Positions 48,531-57,467 of a DNA stretch of 60,908 bases are shown here, in pieces. Source of the DNA: Thermoprotei archaeon (GTDB lineage: Archaea; Thermoproteota; Thermoprotei; Thermoproteales; B15-G16). The stretch spans positions 1 to 60,908 of the forward strand of contig QMRC01000010.1 of NCBI GenBank assembly GCA_003649205.1. Reading direction: 5' to 3'. The notes beneath the pieces are model-generated. The model saw only the letters and a list, made by a program, of their open reading frames with translations. It had not been told where the DNA came from and ran no database searches. Both the position numbers and the translations under genes were made by a program. Each line of letters starts with the position of its first letter. Positions within the stretch are counted from its first letter, which is position 1.

Positions 48531-48872
48531 CTACGTGAACCTAATCCTGATCTCACGTCTATACCTCCTATCTATCTCAGCCAAAATTCTCTTCAAGTCT
48601 TCATCTGTTATAGGGGTCTTTATCCTCCCAGCTTGAGCTAGAGCTATTAGCTGATTCTCGAGTTGCTCAACTAGTTCAGGATTGACTAATCTCAAGTTAG
48701 CTAATCTCTGCCTAGCTTCAGGAGTTAGTATTACACGTAGTACAGCTCTCTTCCTAGCCTCTAACTCAGCTCTCTTCTGTTCCTCAATTAACCTCCTTTG
48801 ATACTCCAACAACTTCCTCCTCTTAATCTCCTCAAGTTCCTCATCGTAGTAGTACTCCTCACCCATACTCAA
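48531..48872 (-). CDS. PDCD5/TFAR19-family DNA-binding protein
   Basis: A 113-residue protein of the PDCD5 family. An N-terminal charged helix ([27 protein letters not shown]) leads into the three-helix core [54 protein letters not shown]. Its archaeal role is unclear; it is nearly always encoded with S19e and L39e. It follows rps19e by 7 bases. Confidence 0.94.
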   Translation of the reverse strand: MSMGEEYYYDEELEEIKRRKLLEYQRRLIEEQKRAELEARKRAVLRVILTPEARQRLANLRLVNPELVEQLENQLIALAQAGRIKTPITDEDLKRILAEIDRRYRREIRIRFT

Positions 48873-48879
48873 CTACCAC

Positions 48880-49350
48880 CTAGGGAACTGCGTACTTCTT
48901 TAACTCAGGTCTCTCTCTCAATAACTCCCTAAAGACTTTTGTCGCTATTCTATCAAGTAGTGACCTACCCTCAGGAGTAAGGACCCTACCCTTACCAGGT
49001 ATCTTAGTGACCAAACCAGCAGCTTCAAGCTGCTGCAGTGCCTTCCTAATGATTGAGCCACCAGCTTTTCTGAAGTGCTCTCTCCTGTACTCACTACCTA
49101 TCTTACAAGCACCACCATAGGCAGTTCTCAACCTCTCAATACCAACTGGGCCATGTAAGTATAGCTTTCTGAGCAGTGAAGCACATCTGTAGTACCACCA
49201 ATCTTCCTGCATTGGAACTCTCTCCTTATGCGCACCTGTCTTGACGAAGTAAGCCCAGGGTGGTGGCTTTACCTGTGGGACATTTTCCTTTAAGTACTTA
49301 GCTAGTGCTTCAATGAACTTCTGTGGGGGTACATCCTTCACAGAGACCAT
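48880..49350 (-). CDS. rps19e: Ribosomal protein eS19
   Basis: A 156-residue eS19. The family core [51 protein letters not shown] and a winged-helix C-terminal part ([26 protein letters not shown]) are clear. The ATG at 49350 is preferred because a TATA box at 49382-49391 would start the transcript about 10 bases before it. Confidence 0.96.
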   Translation of the reverse strand: MVSVKDVPPQKFIEALAKYLKENVPQVKPPPWAYFVKTGAHKERVPMQEDWWYYRCASLLRKLYLHGPVGIERLRTAYGGACKIGSEYRREHFRKAGGSIIRKALQQLEAAGLVTKIPGKGRVLTPEGRSLLDRIATKVFRELLRERPELKKYAVP

Positions 49351-49381
49351 ACTTAGTACCCCAAGCACTTGTAGTGCATGT

Positions 49382-49440
49382 CTATAAAAACCCTACCGAC
49401 AACCCTCATCGAGACACTACACTTAAATTTTCTACCTTAC
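49382..49440. promoter_or_regulatory. Divergent promoters of eS19 and TFS
   Basis: On the minus strand, GTTTTTATAG (49383-49391) serves the eS19 operon. On the plus strand, CACTTAAATTTT (about 49418-49430) lies some 35-45 bases before the TFS ATG. Each is at a standard distance for initiation close to its start codon. Confidence 0.6.
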
Positions 49441-49462
49441 GTTAGTGTTGTAAGGTGTAATA

Positions 49463-49795
49463 ATGGCTTTTTGTCCGAGATGTGGTTCGTTGATGGTACC
49501 TCAGAAGGTAGGTGGGAAGACTATACTTAAGTGTAGGAAGTGTGGTTTCGAGAAGGAAGCTACATCAGGTATCTCAGTTCTCAGAGAGAAGAAGGTTATT
49601 GAGCATAAGCCAAGTGAGGGTATTATTGTTGAACAGAATTTACCACGTGTACTACCTACCGTTAGGGTTGAGTGTCCTAGGTGTGGTAATAAGGAAGCTT
49701 ACTGGTGGACTATGCAGACGAGAGCTGCTGATGAACCACCAACTAGGTTCTATAGGTGCACTAAGTGTGGCTACACTTGGCGTGAGTACGAGTAG
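49463..49795 (+). CDS. tfs: Transcription factor S (TFIIS-like)
   Basis: A 110-residue TFS, which triggers RNA cleavage in backtracked RNA polymerase. The N-terminal zinc ribbon (CPRCG, CRKCG) and the C-terminal ribbon ([17 protein letters not shown]) flank the linker. The catalytic loop [10 protein letters not shown] with the acidic pair DE is intact. It starts a plus-strand run of replication genes. Confidence 0.96.
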   Translation: MAFCPRCGSLMVPQKVGGKTILKCRKCGFEKEATSGISVLREKKVIEHKPSEGIIVEQNLPRVLPTVRVECPRCGNKEAYWWTMQTRAADEPPTRFYRCTKCGYTWREYE

Positions 49796-49880
49796 CTAGC
49801 TCTGGCGATATACTGTACGTGAAATAAACCATAAGCCAAATATTTCTAGGAGCTGATATTAGGTACTTGGGTGAGTAGTT

Positions 49881-50627
49881 GTGAGTTTTAGGTTTGTGTT
49901 TAGCGATGCACGTGAGTGGAGGTACATAATTGAGTCCATAGCTGCATTAATTGAGGAAGCTACGTTCGTTGTAACTCCTGAGGGTGTTAAGCTGAGAGCA
50001 CTTGACCCATCTAGAGTAGCTATGGTCGATCTAGAGCTACCTAGCACAGCATTTGAGGAGTATAGCTGTGAAGCTGAGACTAGAGTTGGTGTGAACTTCG
50101 ATGATATGAAGAAGATCTTGAAGAGATGTAAGAAGGATGATAAGGTTGAGTACGAGGTTGCTGGTGGTAAGCTCAAGATAAAGATCATCGGTAAAGCTAC
50201 TAGGAGCTTCGTTCTGCCGCTCATAGATATCGGAGCTGAGACACTACCAACACCTAGAGTTGCCTTCACGGCTAGGGTCAAGCTTCTGAGCGATGCTGTT
50301 GAGGAGGCTATCAGAGATGCCGAAGTCATCGCTGATACCGTCAAGCTAGAGGCTAGTGAGGAGATGTTCGCAATAAAAGCTATGAGCGATAAGGGTGATC
50401 TAGAGGTTCAGTTCGGTAGGGAATCTGGATCACTCATTGAGTACGAGGTAACTGAGCCAGCAGTAGCTTCATATAGCTTAGAGTACATGGGTGATATAGT
50501 CAAGAAGTCGGCGAAGATAGCTGACCTAGTTACGATAGAGTTCGCGACAAATAAGCCAGTTGCATTAACATTCGAGATTCCACTAGGTGGTAGACTAGTG
50601 TACTACCTAGCTCCGAGAATGGAGTAA
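49881..50627 (+). CDS. pcn: DNA sliding clamp PCNA
   Basis: A 248-residue PCNA with the two-domain clamp fold: FVVTPEGVKLRALDPSRVAMVDLELP, MKKILKRCKKDDKVEYEVAGGKLKIKI, the interdomain loop after PLIDIGAETLPTP, and the C-terminal YYLAPRME. GTG start. Crenarchaea often have three PCNA paralogues forming a heterotrimer; which one this is cannot be said. Confidence 0.95.
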   Translation: MSFRFVFSDAREWRYIIESIAALIEEATFVVTPEGVKLRALDPSRVAMVDLELPSTAFEEYSCEAETRVGVNFDDMKKILKRCKKDDKVEYEVAGGKLKIKIIGKATRSFVLPLIDIGAETLPTPRVAFTARVKLLSDAVEEAIRDAEVIADTVKLEASEEMFAIKAMSDKGDLEVQFGRESGSLIEYEVTEPAVASYSLEYMGDIVKKSAKIADLVTIEFATNKPVALTFEIPLGGRLVYYLAPRME

Positions 50628-50631
50628 GTAC

Positions 50632-51675
50632 ATGATATCAACACACATAATTACAATTGAGGACCTGGTCAAGTACCCATTCCTACCTGAAGCTACTGAG
50701 CGAATTCGTAGACTAAACCTATCTCTAAGAGAAGTACTGAGTCTACGTGATGTAGTTGAGAGAGCCATTAAGAGAGCTACCTCCAGGAACTACACCATAG
50801 ACCTCACAGATCCAGATACAGAACTACTCTCATTTTACCTATCACTTGTACTAGCTGCGTTAACTCGTGATAACGTAGCTATTAGGAGATTTGCCGATAT
50901 AGAATCTAAGAGAGTTAGCAAATTTCTCCAGCAAGAACCTCTCGATAAGGTGGTGTACATAGCTAAGAAAGCCTTTAACATCGATGTCAAGGTAGTTAAT
51001 GGTTTGATACAGGTTCACTTTGTACACTACCTCAAGTACATGCCTCAGGGTGATCTAGAGTGGAAGCTAGTGAATAGGGTACTGCATAGAGGTTTTGTGT
51101 ACTTATCTCTTCGTGAACTTACTAGGTTGATTGAGGAAGCTTATGAGAAGTGGATACTTAGTAAATGTAGTGAGATTGCTAATTCCATGATTGTTTTTCC
51201 TGAAGAAATTACGTCGCTAGTAGATGAGCTTCGTAGTAAGCTGAGGACAGTTAGCTCTGAGGTTAGTGTGCGTAGACGTAGGTTGGAGGGTGTAGTTGAT
51301 CCTTACCCACCATGCATTAGGAAGTTAATAGAGGAAGCTAAAGCAGGTGAGAACCTTAGTCACATAGCTAGGTTCACCTTAGCTAGCTTCCTAATTCACA
51401 TAGGTTTCTCTGTTGATGAAGTTGTTAAGTACTTCGAGAATTTACCTGATTACGATGAGAAGAAGACTAGGTACCAGGTTGAGCATATTGCTGGTTTAAG
51501 AGGATCGAGGAAGAAGTACCTACCACCCTCCTGTGACTACTTGAGGAGTGTTGGTCTTTGTCCAGGTGAGTGTATTAAGGGGATTCACCACCCACTTCAG
51601 TACTATAGGTTAGCTACTAGGTCGAGAGCTAGTGAAGGAGGTGTAGGTAGTGAGCAGAGAGCTGAAGCTACTTAA
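50632..51675 (+). CDS. priL: DNA primase large subunit PriL
   Basis: A 347-residue PriL. The N-terminal helical part ends in the C-terminal iron-sulfur domain, with its cysteines in PPCIRKLIEEAKAG, PPSCDYLRSVGLCPGEC and the following HHPLQYYRLA. It starts 4 bases after pcn and overlaps priS by 26 bases, so translation is coupled. Confidence 0.93.
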   Translation: MISTHIITIEDLVKYPFLPEATERIRRLNLSLREVLSLRDVVERAIKRATSRNYTIDLTDPDTELLSFYLSLVLAALTRDNVAIRRFADIESKRVSKFLQQEPLDKVVYIAKKAFNIDVKVVNGLIQVHFVHYLKYMPQGDLEWKLVNRVLHRGFVYLSLRELTRLIEEAYEKWILSKCSEIANSMIVFPEEITSLVDELRSKLRTVSSEVSVRRRRLEGVVDPYPPCIRKLIEEAKAGENLSHIARFTLASFLIHIGFSVDEVVKYFENLPDYDEKKTRYQVEHIAGLRGSRKKYLPPSCDYLRSVGLCPGECIKGIHHPLQYYRLATRSRASEGGVGSEQRAEAT

Positions 51676-52816
51676 GTCACTCTTCTCACGGTACTATAGG
51701 TACGCTGAGTTCACTACCGACTTTCCGAGAGATTTACCTAGACGTGAGATTGCTCTTCAACTACTTGAGAACGAGGCTATGGTTCGACACCTGAGCTTTA
51801 ACAGTATTGAGGATCTTAGGAAGTACGTGGTTAAGAATGTCCCTTCTCATCTCTACTACTCAACAGCTTACTATGAGAATCCTGGTGTAGATGATATGGA
51901 TCAGAAGGGGTGGTTAGGTGCTGAGTTGGTTTTTGACATAGATGTCGATCACATACCTACACCATGTAAGGAAGAGCACGATAGATGGATTTGTGAGAAC
52001 TGTGGTGAAGCTGGTAGGGGTTCTAAACCTGAGAAGTGCCCTAAGTGTGGTGGTTCTAAGTTTAGGCAAATTTCCTGGATTTGTGATAAGTGTCTTGAAG
52101 TTGCTCGTGAGGAAGCTCTTAAGGTTATCGAAGTTCTCGATAGTGACTTCGGTGTATCGCCTCATGAGGTTTACATATGTTTCTCAGGTCATAGGGGTTT
52201 TCACATACATGTAGATACTGACGTAATTAGGGAACTCTCTCAAGATGCTAGGAGGGAGATAGCTGACTACATGAGGTTAATTGGTTTACGTATTGACAAG
52301 TTCTTCACTAAGAGGGGAAAGCGCACATACTCAAGGCTCATGATTACTAGCAGTGGCATTCCTGGTCGTTTAGCTAGGTCTCTATACGAGAAGGTTATTG
52401 AGGTAGGTACTCAAGTAGCTAGAGAAGTTGAGCTTGTCTTAGAGGGTAAGAAGGAGACTATATCTAGGAAGGGTATCAAGTTAATTGAGAAGCTACTTCC
52501 TGAAGTCCTCCCCAGTATTAGGTGCGAGATCGATGAGAAAGTCCTCATAGATACACATAGATTGATTAGATTTCCGAACTCTCTTCATGGGAAAACTGGT
52601 CTCAAGGTAACACCACTAACGGTAAGTGAACTAGAGAGATTCAGCATTGAGAAAGCTATAGTCTTTAGAAAGGGGTCCCTTCGTGTGAGACTACATGATG
52701 CTCCTCCTAAGCTCTTCGACATGAATTTAGGAAATTGTGTTGGTAGGGTTCTCGATTTACCTATGTATGTGGCGATATACCTAATTTGTAGGAAAGTAGC
52801 TACCTTAGAGGAGTGA
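51650..52816 (+). CDS. priS: DNA primase catalytic subunit PriS
   Basis: A 388-residue PriS. The metal-binding acids are in VFDIDVDH, the nucleotide-binding segment is SGHRGFHIHVDTD, and a zinc site is formed by CENCG and CPKCGG, then CDKC. IRFPNSLHGKTGLKV is the third conserved block. GTG start inside the priL 3' end. Confidence 0.95.
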   Translation: MSRELKLLKSLFSRYYRYAEFTTDFPRDLPRREIALQLLENEAMVRHLSFNSIEDLRKYVVKNVPSHLYYSTAYYENPGVDDMDQKGWLGAELVFDIDVDHIPTPCKEEHDRWICENCGEAGRGSKPEKCPKCGGSKFRQISWICDKCLEVAREEALKVIEVLDSDFGVSPHEVYICFSGHRGFHIHVDTDVIRELSQDARREIADYMRLIGLRIDKFFTKRGKRTYSRLMITSSGIPGRLARSLYEKVIEVGTQVAREVELVLEGKKETISRKGIKLIEKLLPEVLPSIRCEIDEKVLIDTHRLIRFPNSLHGKTGLKVTPLTVSELERFSIEKAIVFRKGSLRVRLHDAPPKLFDMNLGNCVGRVLDLPMYVAIYLICRKVATLEE

Positions 52817-52823
52817 ACACCTC

Positions 52824-53393
52824 ATGAGTAGTATCATAGATGAGCTCTACATGTATCTAAGGAAAGAGAGTGAGAGTGCTGAGTTACAGGAAGTGCCAAG
52901 GGATCTATTGAGGAAGGTTAGGGATGAGATTGAGAGATTGAGAAGTAGTCTAGGTGTGACTTACGTTAAAGATCAAGTTATTGAGAGGAAGATAGAGAGC
53001 ATAACTCAGCTACTAACAGCACTAATCCTAACTAGATTGAGCAAATTACTGAGCGATCTCAAGTTCCTTAGTGTAGATACGTCACGACTTCTCGATGAAG
53101 AGAGAGACATAGTGAATTACCTACAGGAGAAGATACGTAGCATGTTAATTACTTACGTAGGTAAGGTACCAGAGAACTTGAGAGCAACGATCACAGCTAC
53201 AGAACAACGGAGAGAATACGTCATAGTGCTCTTCACTAAAGACTACCCACCACTAATGTGTAGTGACCTACACATCTACGGACCCTTCTCAAGAGAAGAT
53301 GTAGCGTACATACCTAAGGCTGATGCTGAGAAGTTGAGGGAAAAAGGTGTAGTTATTGTACTTGGTCAAGTACCTAACATGGGAGAGAGTTAA
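52824..53393 (+). CDS. gins51: GINS subunit (Gins51/Sld5-type)
   Basis: A 189-residue GINS subunit of the CMG-like helicase. The A domain is helical (RDLLRKVRDEIERLRSSL, LTRLSKLLSDLKFL). The B domain lies at the C-terminus: YPPLMCSDLHIYGPFSREDVAYIPKADAEKLREKGVV, the order of the Gins51 type. It follows priS by 7 bases. Confidence 0.87.
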   Translation: MSSIIDELYMYLRKESESAELQEVPRDLLRKVRDEIERLRSSLGVTYVKDQVIERKIESITQLLTALILTRLSKLLSDLKFLSVDTSRLLDEERDIVNYLQEKIRSMLITYVGKVPENLRATITATEQRREYVIVLFTKDYPPLMCSDLHIYGPFSREDVAYIPKADAEKLREKGVVIVLGQVPNMGES

Positions 53394-53439
53394 TATAGTT
53401 GAGACATAGCTTAGGTGTAGAGAGCTGTAGGTGATAGCG

Positions 53440-53727
53440 ATGAAGGTACCTAGGGTCATAAGAACATACTGTCCAAGATGTAATGCACATACTGAGCACG
53501 TAGTGACACTATATACACACGGTAAGAGAAGAACACTAGCTGAAGGACAGAGAAGGTACCTAGCAAAGTGCAAGGGATATGGTTCAAGTAGAAAGCCGAA
53601 GCAGAAGAGATTTGCTAAGGTGACTAAGAAGCAGGTACTAAAGCTGAGGTGTAAGGTCTGTGGCTACATTCAGCATAGAGAAGGTATTAGGTTGAAGAGG
53701 CTTGAAATTGTAGAGCTGAAGAGGTAG
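53440..53727 (+). CDS. rpl44e: Ribosomal protein eL44 (L44e)
   Basis: A 95-residue eL44 with the zinc ribbon [10 protein letters not shown] and CKVCGYIQ, and the basic centre [46 protein letters not shown]. The ATG at 53440 (MKVPRV) is preferred over a GTG 9 bases upstream. First gene of the L44e-S27e-aIF2A-nop10 operon. Confidence 0.96.
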   Translation: MKVPRVIRTYCPRCNAHTEHVVTLYTHGKRRTLAEGQRRYLAKCKGYGSSRKPKQKRFAKVTKKQVLKLRCKVCGYIQHREGIRLKRLEIVELKR

Positions 53728-53739
53728 AGGTGAAGTAGG

Positions 53740-53940
53740 GTGGTCAAGAAGAGGAAGATACTGATACCACAACCAACGAGTAAGTTCCTAAGAGTTCGCT
53801 GTCCAGACTGTGGTAACGAGCAGATAATATTCAACAAACCTGCTATAGTGGTTAGATGCTTAGTCTGTGGACGTGTTCTAGCTAGACCAACAGGTGGTAA
53901 AGGAATTATCGAGGCTAAGATAATTAAGGAACTTGATTAG
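53740..53940 (+). CDS. rps27e: Ribosomal protein eS27
   Basis: A 66-residue eS27 with a C4 zinc finger ([24 protein letters not shown]). GTG start. It stops 10 bases before the preferred start of the aIF2-alpha gene. Confidence 0.95.
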   Translation: MVKKRKILIPQPTSKFLRVRCPDCGNEQIIFNKPAIVVRCLVCGRVLARPTGGKGIIEAKIIKELD

Positions 53941-53950
53941 AGGGATTACT

Positions 53951-54745
53951 GTGTCAAGGAGGAGAAAGAATTTTCCTGAAGTTGGTGAGCTCGTCATAGG
54001 TACTGTGAAGAAGATCTTTGAGCATGGTGCGTACGTAGCGCTAGATGAGTATGGTGGATTAGAAGCTTATGCACCTATAAATGAGATAGTTACGAGCTGG
54101 TTTCACAGTATAAAGGATTACCTCAAGGAAGGTCAGAAAGCGGTCTTCAAGGTAGTTCGAGTAGATAGACGTAAAGGTCTGGTAGATGTTTCATTGAAGA
54201 GAGTTACTCCCAGTGAGAGGAAGAGTAAGTTATTCATGTGGAAGAGACTTCAGAAAGCTACGAGATTGCTAAACCTAGTAGCTCAGAGATTAGGTAGGAA
54301 GCCTGAGGAGATCTTAGATATTGTCGAGGATAAAGCTGTATCGAACTTTGGTGATTTGCTCGCAGTATTTGAGGTTGCCGCGAAGGAAGGTATAGAACCT
54401 CTAAAAGCTGCATCCCTACCTCAGGAAATCGCTGAGAAAATAGTTGAGGTAGCTAGGCAGTACATACCTGTACCGGAGGTTAAGGTAAGTGGAGTGCTTA
54501 AGGTACTGTGCATGAAGCCCGGTGGTCTCTACGAGGTCAGGGAAACACTGCTAAAGGCATATGAGGTGGCGAAGCAGTATGGTAATGTCAAGGTGAGAGT
54601 CTACACAGTAGGTGTTCCGCGGTATAGAGTTGACGTTATTGCTAGAGATTACAAGGTTGCTGAGAAGGTTCTGGAAGATATTGTGAATGTCGTGATGGAG
54701 GAAGGTAAGAGAAGACAGTGTGAAGTCTCATTTACTAGATTATAG
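53951..54745 (+). CDS. eif2A: Translation initiation factor aIF2 alpha
   Basis: A 264-residue aIF2-alpha. An N-terminal S1/OB domain (VGELVIGTVKKIFEHGAYVALDEYGGLEAYAPINEI, GQKAVFKVVRVDRRKGLVDVSLKRV) is followed by a helical domain and a C-terminal alpha/beta domain that binds the gamma subunit. The residue equal to eukaryotic Ser51 lies near NEIVTSWFHSIKDY. The GTG at 53951 with AGAGGGAT upstream is preferred over a TTG at 53933. Confidence 0.95.
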   Translation: MSRRRKNFPEVGELVIGTVKKIFEHGAYVALDEYGGLEAYAPINEIVTSWFHSIKDYLKEGQKAVFKVVRVDRRKGLVDVSLKRVTPSERKSKLFMWKRLQKATRLLNLVAQRLGRKPEEILDIVEDKAVSNFGDLLAVFEVAAKEGIEPLKAASLPQEIAEKIVEVARQYIPVPEVKVSGVLKVLCMKPGGLYEVRETLLKAYEVAKQYGNVKVRVYTVGVPRYRVDVIARDYKVAEKVLEDIVNVVMEEGKRRQCEVSFTRL

Positions 54746-54755
54746 GGGGAGTCGC

Positions 54756-54983
54756 GTGGGTAGACAAGGTCTCTTACGTAGATGTGAAGTCTGTGGAGCC
54801 TACACCCTCTCACAAGATAAATGCCCTAAGTGTGGTGGTCCTGTTAGGACACCTCACCCACCTAAGTTCTCACCTGATGATAGGTTCGCGAAGTATAGAC
54901 TAGCTATGAAGCTTACTTCTGGAATCCTCAAGGTAAGTGATGAGGTTAGGGAAAAGATCTTGAAGTCGCTCCTCAAGACTTAG
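54756..54983 (+). CDS. nop10: H/ACA RNP protein Nop10
   Basis: A 75-residue Nop10. The zinc ribbon CEVCGAYTLSQDKCPKCGG and PHPPKFSPDDRFAKYRL are diagnostic. It helps Cbf5 in RNA-guided pseudouridylation. The GTG at 54756 has AGGGGGAG 5-12 bases upstream. It overlaps the convergent aglB gene by 11 bases. Confidence 0.95.
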   Translation: MGRQGLLRRCEVCGAYTLSQDKCPKCGGPVRTPHPPKFSPDDRFAKYRLAMKLTSGILKVSDEVREKILKSLLKT

Positions 54984-57174
54984 GGTACTCTATCCTAAAT
55001 ACCTTGACCCAACCATTTGGTGCTGATACGTACACTAGCTTGAAGTACTTAGGTTGTTCAACAACTACTCTTGGTCCCTGGTAATAAGCTCCAACAGGTG
55101 CCATTGGTTCGAAGATCCATATGAATGATGTACCTGGTGGTTTAGCACCGAAGATTAGCTTGTACAGTGTTGCGTTACGTGCTTCCGTGGTATTTGCTGG
55201 TACAAGTATCCTGAGTATTGTTTCACCGATTCTCAAGGTTGCTGTAGCTAGGTACTTCCTCCTAACTTCCTCATCTGAGAGCCCAGCTATTCTAGCCATC
55301 CAGTAGCTCTTAGCGAAATCGCCTGCATATGGATGTGGCATCTTTATGATACCAGCTGGAACAATATCGATAGCAGGTTCAAACACCACTACATACTGCG
55401 CTCCCAATTCCTTAAATATCTTCACTGCAGTTTCCTCATCACTTATGAATGCTAGTGCTATCCTCCTTATCTGAGTACCATTTATTGTTGAGTTATCCGC
55501 TAGTGAAGTTCTATTGGCAACCACCGAGATCCAGTACCCATAATCCCACCAACTAGCTATAACTGCGTTTTGAGGTAAGTTATTCCTCATCCACTCTAGA
55601 GCTGATAACCAGTCAGCATACTCCATCTTATACCTTGGACTACCTGCTAGCGATGACGATAGTATGAGTGCTGGCGCATCAGCTAACCTCATGGCATTAT
55701 TTACCGAGTAGCATACAGCAGCTGTGAACACAATCACCATCAGCAATAGAACACCTATAGCGTACTCTCTCGGAAATCCATACATCTTCTTCAACTTCCT
55801 CGAGTACCTCACCTGCTCCCTAGTCTTCTGCACAAAGAGTATGAAAAATTCACGTAGTGTGTATACAGCTAGTAGAGGCCATATAGGTGTCATGAGTACT
55901 GTTAACCTAACCATGCTAGCTGCTGAGTAGAGAGATGTTATTGCGTAGAGTATCACGAGGAGAGTTACCTCATCTACTCCTCGATATATCATAAGGGGTA
56001 TAGCAACTATGGCAAATGGTATTAAGTACCCTAGATCGCTGAATATGTTGTACCATGTAGATACCTTGTGCTCACCTACAGACTCAACGAGCGGACTCCT
56101 CTCCTTAGGTATCACGACAGCTAGTATTCTACCAGCTGGGAGCACGAGTATACCAACTATGAGGAGTGCAGTCAGTACTACAATCAGTAGTGGAAGAACG
56201 TACACTATCCTTTTGTACAGTTTCTCGAAGCTAACCTCTACCCTGAACTTAGTTAAGACGATGTATAGTAGGGACAGTACTGTAGCTATATTCGGTAAAG
56301 CAGCTGTTAGAGATCTGAGTGCTGTAATTCCGTATCTAGGCATGGAAACTATCATCGCTGTGAACACTGTATTGCATAGCAGGTACGTTAGAACGACCTT
56401 ATCGACCTTACCTACACGTAGCAGTATAGCGACAATTACGTAGAGTGCAAGTAGGTTCCAGAGGTAGAGGTATGCACCCCAAGTCCAGGCTACAAAGCCA
56501 AAGCAGAGACCACTCAGTAGTGAAAGGAGTAGAGTCCATGACCTCCTCTCTTCTTTAAGTGCCTGTACGAAGAGGTACAGCCCCCAGACTATAAATGGCA
56601 TTGCAATTGCTTCATCATCGAACCAACCAGCTACTGATCTGCTCACGTATGCTGGACAGAAGGTAACGAGTAGTGCAGTGAGTAATCCACCGAATCTACC
56701 GCAGATAGCTTGACCTAGTAGGTATGCACCTATAACTGTGAAAATCGACATTACTGCAGGGGTTATAACAGCTACTTCCTTGAGCGTAAGGCCAAGTAGT
56801 GGACCAAGTAGCCTATGTAGTACCACACCCATTAGGGAGACTCCAGGAACAAATGACTTCCTGATGTCAATACCGTAAGGGTACCAGAACTTCGTATCTA
56901 AGATCTTATCGTGCTCGAACCACCATGAGAACCACCATGAAAATCCTCTTCTCTCAATCTGTTCAGCTACGTAGTACCTCATGAAGGGGTCGAACTCATT
57001 CAAGTAGTATCCCCACTTCACTACTGGTATTAACCTTAGGTACAGAGATATAGCACATATTGCAGTGAGCGTAAGTACGGTGATTACGTGCTTAAGGTCA
57101 ATGAACTCACTTAACTTGCTTAGCTTGTACAAGACACTTGGTCTCTTGACTCGACTACTCACAATAATCACCAA
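54973..57174 (-). CDS. aglB: Oligosaccharyltransferase AglB (STT3)
   Basis: A 733-residue membrane oligosaccharyltransferase, which moves a lipid-linked glycan to Asn in N-x-S/T on the outer face. After an N-terminal transmembrane helix comes the catalytic EFDP region (NEFDPFMRYYVAEQ); about a dozen transmembrane helices follow; the WWDYG motif lies near residue 540 (ASWWDYGYW). The C-terminal domain is globular. This enzyme would modify the sequon-rich ectodomain of the JAMM protein at 24.7 kb. Confidence 0.95.
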   Translation of the reverse strand: MVIIVSSRVKRPSVLYKLSKLSEFIDLKHVITVLTLTAICAISLYLRLIPVVKWGYYLNEFDPFMRYYVAEQIERRGFSWWFSWWFEHDKILDTKFWYPYGIDIRKSFVPGVSLMGVVLHRLLGPLLGLTLKEVAVITPAVMSIFTVIGAYLLGQAICGRFGGLLTALLVTFCPAYVSRSVAGWFDDEAIAMPFIVWGLYLFVQALKEERRSWTLLLSLLSGLCFGFVAWTWGAYLYLWNLLALYVIVAILLRVGKVDKVVLTYLLCNTVFTAMIVSMPRYGITALRSLTAALPNIATVLSLLYIVLTKFRVEVSFEKLYKRIVYVLPLLIVVLTALLIVGILVLPAGRILAVVIPKERSPLVESVGEHKVSTWYNIFSDLGYLIPFAIVAIPLMIYRGVDEVTLLVILYAITSLYSAASMVRLTVLMTPIWPLLAVYTLREFFILFVQKTREQVRYSRKLKKMYGFPREYAIGVLLLMVIVFTAAVCYSVNNAMRLADAPALILSSSLAGSPRYKMEYADWLSALEWMRNNLPQNAVIASWWDYGYWISVVANRTSLADNSTINGTQIRRIALAFISDEETAVKIFKELGAQYVVVFEPAIDIVPAGIIKMPHPYAGDFAKSYWMARIAGLSDEEVRRKYLATATLRIGETILRILVPANTTEARNATLYKLIFGAKPPGTSFIWIFEPMAPVGAYYQGPRVVVEQPKYFKLVYVSAPNGWVKVFRIEYPKS

Positions 57175-57235
57175 GAGTACTTTGGTCTGAAGTACTCACT
57201 TATTTCACTTATCTATTACTTGGAGTTGAGTAGAT

Positions 57236-57403
57236 CTAGCTCTTTTTACTAATGACGACTACGCGATTAGGCTTAATTACTAACTTTGCTAAGCAACGTG
57301 GACACCTGGTACCGAATTTCTTAACGATCTCTTCAGGTGCTATCAACTCGGATTTCGAATATAGTACGAATCCGCAATTACTACAGACTATCTTAATGGG
57401 CAT
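57236..57403 (-). CDS. Short zinc-ribbon protein, unknown
   Basis: A 55-residue protein from ATG 57403: MPIKIVCSNCGFVLYSKSEL, then APEEIVKKFGTRCPRCLAKL. Two C-x2-C pairs form one zinc ribbon. It is upstream of aglB on the same strand. Similar small zinc-ribbon proteins occur in crenarchaea; the function is unknown. Confidence 0.75.
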   Translation of the reverse strand: MPIKIVCSNCGFVLYSKSELIAPEEIVKKFGTRCPRCLAKLVIKPNRVVVISKKS

Positions 57404-57467
57404 TCCTTTACTCTCACTTGTGTAAAGTACTTAAGTTTTTGTGGTAGCTACCATTTTGTGATACTAG